Shown piece after piece: positions 58,582 through 64,000 of a stretch of 64,000 nucleotides of DNA (the first letter of the stretch is position 1; every line of letters starts with the position of its first letter). This stretch comes from Mesocentrotus franciscanus (taxonomy: Eukaryota; Echinodermata; Echinoidea; Camarodonta; Strongylocentrotidae), in contig CP137680.1 in the NCBI GenBank assembly GCA_037976565.1, forward strand, positions 17,668,861 to 17,732,860, written 5' to 3'. The notes under the pieces were generated by a model that worked only from the letters and a program-made list of their open reading frames with translations, made no database searches and was not told where the DNA came from. The position numbers and the translations under genes are program-made.

Positions 58582-58932
58582 ATACATGCATCAACACAAG
58601 AGTACCGTAGACAGAGGGCTGATCTTCTTCAAATATACAAAATCATGCATGGACTTGAGGCTGTAGAGAAGAATGACATGTTTGAAATCATTGAAGAATC
58701 CAGAACAAGAGGACACAGGGTCAAAATAAGGAAGCCCCACTGCAAATCTAAGATGAGGCAGATGTCATTTTCAGTGTGGAGCATTAATAATTGGAATAAC
58801 CTTCCTAAAATTGCCGTTAACGCCTCATCAATCAATAAGTTCAAGTCAGAACTTGAAAATCATTGGAAGCACCACCTGCTGAAATACTACCCATACCAAT
58901 GCAAACCCAATGCAGTAAAGAGGGGCACATAA
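58582..58932 (+). pseudogene. C-terminal tail of a CR1/Jockey-like LINE ORF
   Basis: The frame reads RRQRADLLQIYKIMHGLEAV, RTRGHRVKIRKPHCKSKMRQ and SVWSINNWNNLPKIAVNASS, then FKSELENHW and a stop. This order (RADL..YKI..GL, TRGH..K, F..R..WN.LP..VV.A.S...FK..L...W) is the well-known C-terminal end of many non-LTR ORF2 proteins. Only this end remains, the usual result of 5' truncation. It lies antisense to, and probably inside, an ALKBH8 intron. Confidence 0.85.
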
Positions 58933-59384
58933 GCTGAAGCTTCAAGCCTCAACACCAAAGTAAACCAAAGTAAAGTAAGTAAATGAATAAATTAATAAAC
59001 AAATAATTTATAAATAATTAAAGTGATTTTCAAAAAGCATCCAATTTTTTTTCTTAACGTCTATCCGAAAATTCAAGACAAAGTTTTAACTAGTTATAGA
59101 AATAGATTATGAAAGAATATCACAGGTAAAAGACAGAAACTTATTGGAAATAAGCCCAAGAAAGAAATACAGACAAGAAAATGACTGGAGAAAACTTGTG
59201 CAATTTTAGCAACATACTACATTTATGTCTAAAACACAGAAATTAATTTCTAAAAATAGTAAATACAGATTTTTGTTCTTATTTTCCATACATATTCAAT
59301 ATACATATAGTCTATTATGAAGCACTGAATATGAAGGGGGGATGAGGAAGGGAATCTGGCAACTGACTTTCAGAGAGAGTTGAT
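58933..59384. other. Intronic/intergenic, no gene seen
   Basis: AT-rich, with (AATA)n sequence at 58976-59010 right after the LINE tail, as a degenerate poly-A or tail repeat would look. Confidence 0.45.
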
Positions 59385-59700
59385 CTTTATAGAGTGTCAT
59401 CAAAAATATATTTTTGGAATTTCTCAATTTTTTCTTCATTTTACATCTGAATAAAAAGATTGCCTATGGGAACTCAGTGTTATATTGCTCTGGCTCCTAA
59501 TGTTATGAGCCAGAGCAATATAACACTGAGTTCCCAATCTTTTTATTGAGATGGTCATATCTCGGCAAATACTTAACATATTCAATTGGTTTTCGACATT
59601 TGGACATTATTTTTGGTGCTCTTTCGAAAATGAAGAAAAATTGAGAAATTCCAAAAATAGATTTTTATGACGTCACAGCTTCGGTACTCTATGGAGGTGC
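59385..59700. mobile_element. Fold-back element with a near-perfect central hairpin
   Basis: The outer arms 'tttttggaatttctcaattt' (59411) and 'aaattgagaaattccaaaaa' pair. At the centre 59468-59496 and 59507-59535 are perfect reverse complements (29 bases) around a 10-base loop, and ten more bases pair outside a small bulge. It is non-coding. Confidence 0.85.
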
Positions 59701-60430
59701 CCTAAATCATGCATGTTTCTTGTGTGTTAGTCTTTTCTCAGTGATCATTTACATTTATTTTGTTAACATTTGTGTCAAGTACCGTCACTGCTCGTGTTTT
59801 ACAATGGTATTTCTATGAAATGTTGGGTCACGTAACCAAAGATCGTAGATCAGGTAGCATGTTTTCTACAAAAGTGCTCAAAATGTGATAACATAATTAC
59901 GAGAGTGAATGTTAGTTTACAAGCCCAAAAACAATATTCAGAAAAGGAATACCGCAAAGATGAATAAAGAAATCATGCATTCCCTTGCTTTCAGTAATTT
60001 CATCTTTCTTATTGAAATGCAGTACACAGACATTCAGAAAATCAACCTCGGGGCAATATCAATACAATACCATATTTTTATTGCTCAAAAGAGAAAGTCA
60101 TGTTCAGATTAGATGATCGTGCCTTCTCTTCAGTTGCTCCATGCCTCTGAAACTCCCCCCTCCTATTCTTAGCGACACCGACAAGCTAGAAAGCTTTAAA
60201 GGGATTGGGTATCTTTGTCTCAGATTCTAAAGAAAATCCTGGATTTAGCTCATGCTGCAATCATAATTATAAATGAGTATGGTAAAACTGGTCACTCAAA
60301 GATTTTTTAATTTTTTGAGGCACTTCATGATCATTTTGAAGTGCAATTTTGTTAGGGCTTCAATATTATACCATATCACAGATGCTGATTACATGTAAGG
60401 CCATGCATCTCAGATTAGGCATTGTTAAAC
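59701..60430. other. Intronic/intergenic, no gene seen
   Basis: No gene, terminus or RNA is recognised. Confidence 0.4.
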
Positions 60431-60570
60431 AATTAATGCCTTTAAGTCAGGCCTCAAAACCCATCTTTTCAAGCAAATGTGTAGTACATGACTATTGGAT
60501 GAGGGAGCGCCTTTGAATGTTTGAAACAGATAAATGGCGCCATACAAGTGCTGTGGATCATCATCATTAG
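60431..60570 (+). pseudogene. 3' end of a CR1/L2-like LINE
   Basis: The frame INAFKSGLKTHLFKQMCST followed by a stop is the typical last stretch of a CR1/L2 ORF2. It is followed by 'ggcgccatacaagtgctgtgg' and a short ATC repeat, as in the 3' tail of such elements. Confidence 0.65.
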
Positions 60571-60629
60571 GTAAGAATTCATTCTAGTGTTTGGGAAATT
60601 CAATATACGATGCACAAGGATACCGGTAC

Positions 60630-60896
60630 GGGGGTGTTTCACAAAGACTAAGATCGACTTTAAGTTGGACTTAAATATGGCAGGCCATTCATGCCACTGT
60701 TTGCTCTCACCATTTACTGGCATTGGTCTCTCAAGGGACGTACAAATCATGGTCACAAATTTACAGAATTTACATTTAATCATAAATCAAAAATATTATC
60801 TAAAGATCATAATGGTGAGAGCAAACAGTGGCATGAACGGCCTGCCATATTTAAGTCCAACTTAAAGTCGTTCTTAGTCTTTGTGAAATACTCCCC
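60630..60896. mobile_element. Inverted-repeat element with GGGGTGTTTCACAAAGAC ends, copy 2
   Basis: The left arm 'gggtgtttcacaaagactaa' and right arm 'ttagtctttgtgaaatactc' are inverted partners, continuing through 'gcaggccattcatgccactg' against 'cagtggcatgaacggcctgc'. It is related to 53897-54177. Confidence 0.88.
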
Positions 60897-62727
60897 TGAA
60901 ATTACATTTAGGTTCATATCTTGAAAGTCTATGTAATCCTGTTTTAACAAATGAAAGAAAAGCAGTACAAAGAAAAATACCAAACTATAATTCAAAAGAT
61001 AGGTGTTGCATGAAACTGCAAAAGAAAATCCTATTTTGTTGGTGTTGAGCAAACACAAACATAAACAGAAAATGAAATGCATTAAACATCAGATAGAGGG
61101 TAATGAACTAGAGAAATATAGGTTATGGATTCCCACCTGAGGAGATATCATTAAAATTTCATCAAGGCTACATCACTCAGATATTTACCCTCAGAAAAAA
61201 CAAATTCTTATAAAAAGAGAGAGAGAAAGCAATAAACTGAGTGTAACCCCTTGTTCAGACAGGAGAAACTCCATGATTTAGAATTGTTTGTGTGTGAAGG
61301 GTTAACATCGTGTAGCTAAACCATGGAGCTATAAATGGCTAAACAGAGGACATGTCTAGTTGTGCTGTAACATGTAGCACTGTATAAACTGGGCTGATGA
61401 TGCATGTAGGCTGGGCACTTAACTGGACTTAAAATGAAATTCAGAACCTGAGAAGCACAATGTGGGGTAAACAGCTGCCTTTTTTCCCTTCATAATCGGA
61501 CTACTTTTCTACAATATTTCCAAACAGAAGAACTAGCTGCAAGTATACGCTTTTACTCTACTAGTAGTAGGCTACTAAAAGTGCCTCTTGGTTAGACGTT
61601 TCTTAAAACGATATTCCCCATCATGTGAACAGGCCCTACATGTGACAGTGACCCTGTGCAGCGGATGCCCGCACTGCGCAGTCTAAGCAGATTAACCCTC
61701 ACTGGTCATGCAGGAAGAAATGACACCAAGCCCGCCGAGACTTCGCTCACAATGGAATAAAGAGGGCGTTGAGGGACGGATGATGCTGGAAGCGGTAGGG
61801 GCACAGGAAGGATGGGGTGTTATCGTAAGAGATGGCAAGAAGGAGAGTAATTGTTGGAAAGGAGACAAAGAAGGTGGAGTTGGATCAAACTAAGGGAAGG
61901 GTGAGGATAGACCCATCCCCTCCCCCCCCCAAATGCATACCTGATAATTATTATGCCAATGGTCCTGATCAAAAAGTACTCCTCTCATCTTCCATTTTGC
62001 TAGAGAACATGTAACAAGGTGCAGACATTTCTAAGTACCGGTATGTGATTTACGTATATATATAAAATGGAAAATCAGTGGATAATTTGATTCCCCATTG
62101 AGAAGCCATTGAAAGAGAGCTGAATTATTTTCACTAAACACACGATGCAATAACAATCGATGATGAGGACTCCAGGTGGAATTAGATATCCTTCACAATG
62201 AAGAACTAAAGAGAATATCTTCTGATTAACGATCCAATTACTCAAGGATAAAACAAGAGAGCCTACAGCTCCCAAGGGCAATGGCTACTTGGCTACTATG
62301 ACAGGCCCATTAAAGACCCATGTATGTCATGCCAAATGAAACATCCAGAAAGTCCACCTCTATATATTGGGTTAAGATAAATCAGTAAAATTAAAAAAAC
62401 TGATCAGTGAAAATTTGGAGAAATTTGGAGAAATTAGGATAAAGAATAAGAGAGTTATGTAGTATTAAAGTTGTGACACGCCTTGCAAGTACTTCTCTCA
62501 CTGCTCTTTACTAACAATGAAAAATCATAACATTTCTAATTTCTCTGAAGGAAAAGATATTTGGCACTGCACAGATATCATTATTACACATGTTTTCACA
62601 GAACCACTTTATGAAAGAAACCTAGTCCTTCATCAAAACAAAAGAAAAGTTGTGTTCAAATGGTATGATGCAGAGTTTGCAATTTGTTTTTGATCGATTA
62701 TAACTTTTAAATTAACGATCTTATTTT
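60897..62727. other. Intronic/intergenic, no gene seen
   Basis: No exon of ALKBH8 or other gene was recognised on either strand. Frames are under 70 codons except 91 codons at 60807-61082 on the minus strand, which overlaps a repeat. Confidence 0.4.
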
Positions 62728-63290
62728 TCATCAGATTTTCTGCACACTGTCACTGATCAGTTTATCTCATTTCCCTGCTTTTATTAAAGCCTGTCTGCAG
62801 TAGTTTGGCCAGGAGGGATTAGACCACCCAGTGTGGTCACTGACAGGTGGTTATCTCATTAACCCAGCTCTCAAATAACATAAGAAAAAGAGGATCATGG
62901 GGGACCAACGGGCACTGCTTAAGCATTGTTTTCTATATAGAGGGAGCAAGTAGCTACAAGTAGTGCAGTGGGGCTTTAAGATTTAATTAAAAAGGAAATG
63001 AAACCCAACAAACATTAGCCGATAAACTTATTAAAAATTGTCAGCCAGCTTTTTTATTATTCATTAGATTTTCTGCACACTTTCACTGATCAGTTTATCT
63101 CATTTCCCTGCTTTTATTAAGATTTAATTAAATAGGAAATGAAATGCAACACACATCAGCAGATATCTCATTAAAAATTCTCAGGCAGCTTTCTTATTAT
63201 TCACCAGATTCTCGTCAGATTTTCTGCAAACTTTCACTGATCAGTTTATCTCATTGGAAATTGTCAGCCAGCTTTAAAAAATCTTCCTTG
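62728..63290. repeat. Local direct repeat, three partial copies
   Basis: 'cagattttctgcacact', 'cactgatcagtttatctcat' and 'ttccctgcttttattaa' occur near 62733, 63066 and 63216 (the third copy shorter). Between them 'aattgtcagccagctttt' and 'ggaaatgaaa' also recur. Copy 1 carries a family C element; copy 2 does not. Confidence 0.88.
62784..62979. mobile_element. Family C TTAA miniature element, 196 bases, copy 2
   Basis: It lies within 'ctgcttttat-TTAA...TTAA-gatttaatt'. The neighbouring repeat copy at about 63110-63125 has the same flanks with one TTAA and no insertion. Length and sequence match the copy at 44494-44689. Confidence 0.95.
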
Positions 63291-64000
63291 CTAGCCATTC
63301 TCCCATGGGTGTCGCCATTTTGATTACAGTAGTGATGTCAGAAGGCGCATTTATACTGTCAAATACCTCATTTTGAAAAATCGCGATTTTTCGTGCACCT
63401 GTTTACACTTGTGCCGAAACATCACCGACTGAGCTGCTCAGTGATGTTTTGGCGTGTTTTGGTTGGTAATGCGCATGCGCGGTCTTCCCAATGCAAAATG
63501 CTCAATCATACACAGCGAGTCCAGCACGAACAGTCATGCACGTATAGCGGTGCGTGTGACTACATGGACTACATGTTACCGCACGTACCCCTATAGATGG
63601 GACTACATATACGCTTCCGTGAATGTTTCGCCATGGGTTCGTTGATGACATTGCCTTTGATTTATTCCCGAAACAACCGTGGGACATAGAATTATGAGAA
63701 GATATTTGGAAGAGAGCTTTGATATACTTTGATTTATCACATACGAAAGTATAGATTTGGTGTAATGACGGAAAATATGAAAAATACTGAAATATTTTCA
63801 GATAAAATAATACAAAAAGGATTGCGCTTTGTTTCGCTCAGTTTTCGCATATTAAAACAGGGTTTGACAACTATTTGCAATATTTATGAGTTAGAACAAC
63901 CCTTCTTCTTCCATTTGACATTTCAATCATTTCATTTGGTGGTTTCTAAAGCGAGGTTTTACAGTTTAGCTGAGACTCTTTCGTAGCGGTACAGCGTAAA
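63291..64000. other. Intronic/intergenic, no gene seen
   Basis: Short overlapping frames on both strands, none with a domain. The ALKBH8 exon upstream of 56187 was not found here. Confidence 0.4.

Noticed and set aside
58537..58932. Host gene of 131 codons
   Set aside because: The sequence matches the C-terminal end of a LINE ORF and lacks any upstream part.

Overview
This is a window of an animal nuclear genome, and it is mostly non-coding. The evidence is an intron with correct GT-AG borders, long microsatellites, several classes of animal transposon and a 500-base run of N (an assembly gap). The transposon mix points to a marine invertebrate deuterostome: TTAA-flanked miniature elements, hAT-like elements with CAGTGGCGGATCC ends, tRNA-derived SINEs ending in AGCGCTATATAAG, and L1/Tx1 and CR1-like LINEs. 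An echinoderm such as a sea urchin is my best guess. The species cannot be fixed from the sequence alone.

Only two host genes can be supported. The first, at 4098-5243 on the plus strand, is a complete single-exon beta-1,3-galactosyltransferase-like enzyme of family GT31. It is a 381-residue type II membrane protein with all the expected motifs. The second, on the minus strand, is the 3' end of an ALKBH8 orthologue, the tRNA wobble-uridine methyltransferase. Its last exon (48842-49969) and penultimate exon (56038-56187) are joined in phase 0 across a 6.07-kb intron. The last exon contains ten tandem copies of a 10-residue acidic/arginine repeat in the linker between two conserved blocks. The remaining 5' exons were not found and probably lie beyond 64000.

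Region by region: 1-3545 holds degenerate LINE reverse transcriptase around the gap. 4-5.3 kb is the glycosyltransferase gene. 5.4-9.6 kb has miniature elements, one SINE and a nested pair. 12.2-14.7 kb is a decayed LTR retrotransposon (gag remnant) split by a TTAA-flanked satellite-filled element. 15.6-22.2 kb is a small TTAA element split by a 6.18-kb TA-flanked transposon that carries opposed satellite arrays; an unsplit copy of the small element at 53.2 kb gives the empty site. 22.2-30 kb holds scattered elements, a palindromic satellite element and a 12-base minisatellite. 30.4-32.7 kb is an AGT microsatellite invaded several times by hAT-like elements. 33-48 kb is mainly miniature elements and microsatellites. 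48.8-56.2 kb is the ALKBH8 3' end, with an intron full of nested elements and a long GAA tract on the sense strand. 56-64 kb is LINE tails, inverted-repeat elements and a local duplication in which one copy carries a miniature element and the other preserves the empty site.

The two genes have no visible functional link. What joins the window together is repeated insertion of non-autonomous DNA transposons, many with TTAA target sites, and the growth of satellite-like arrays inside some of them.
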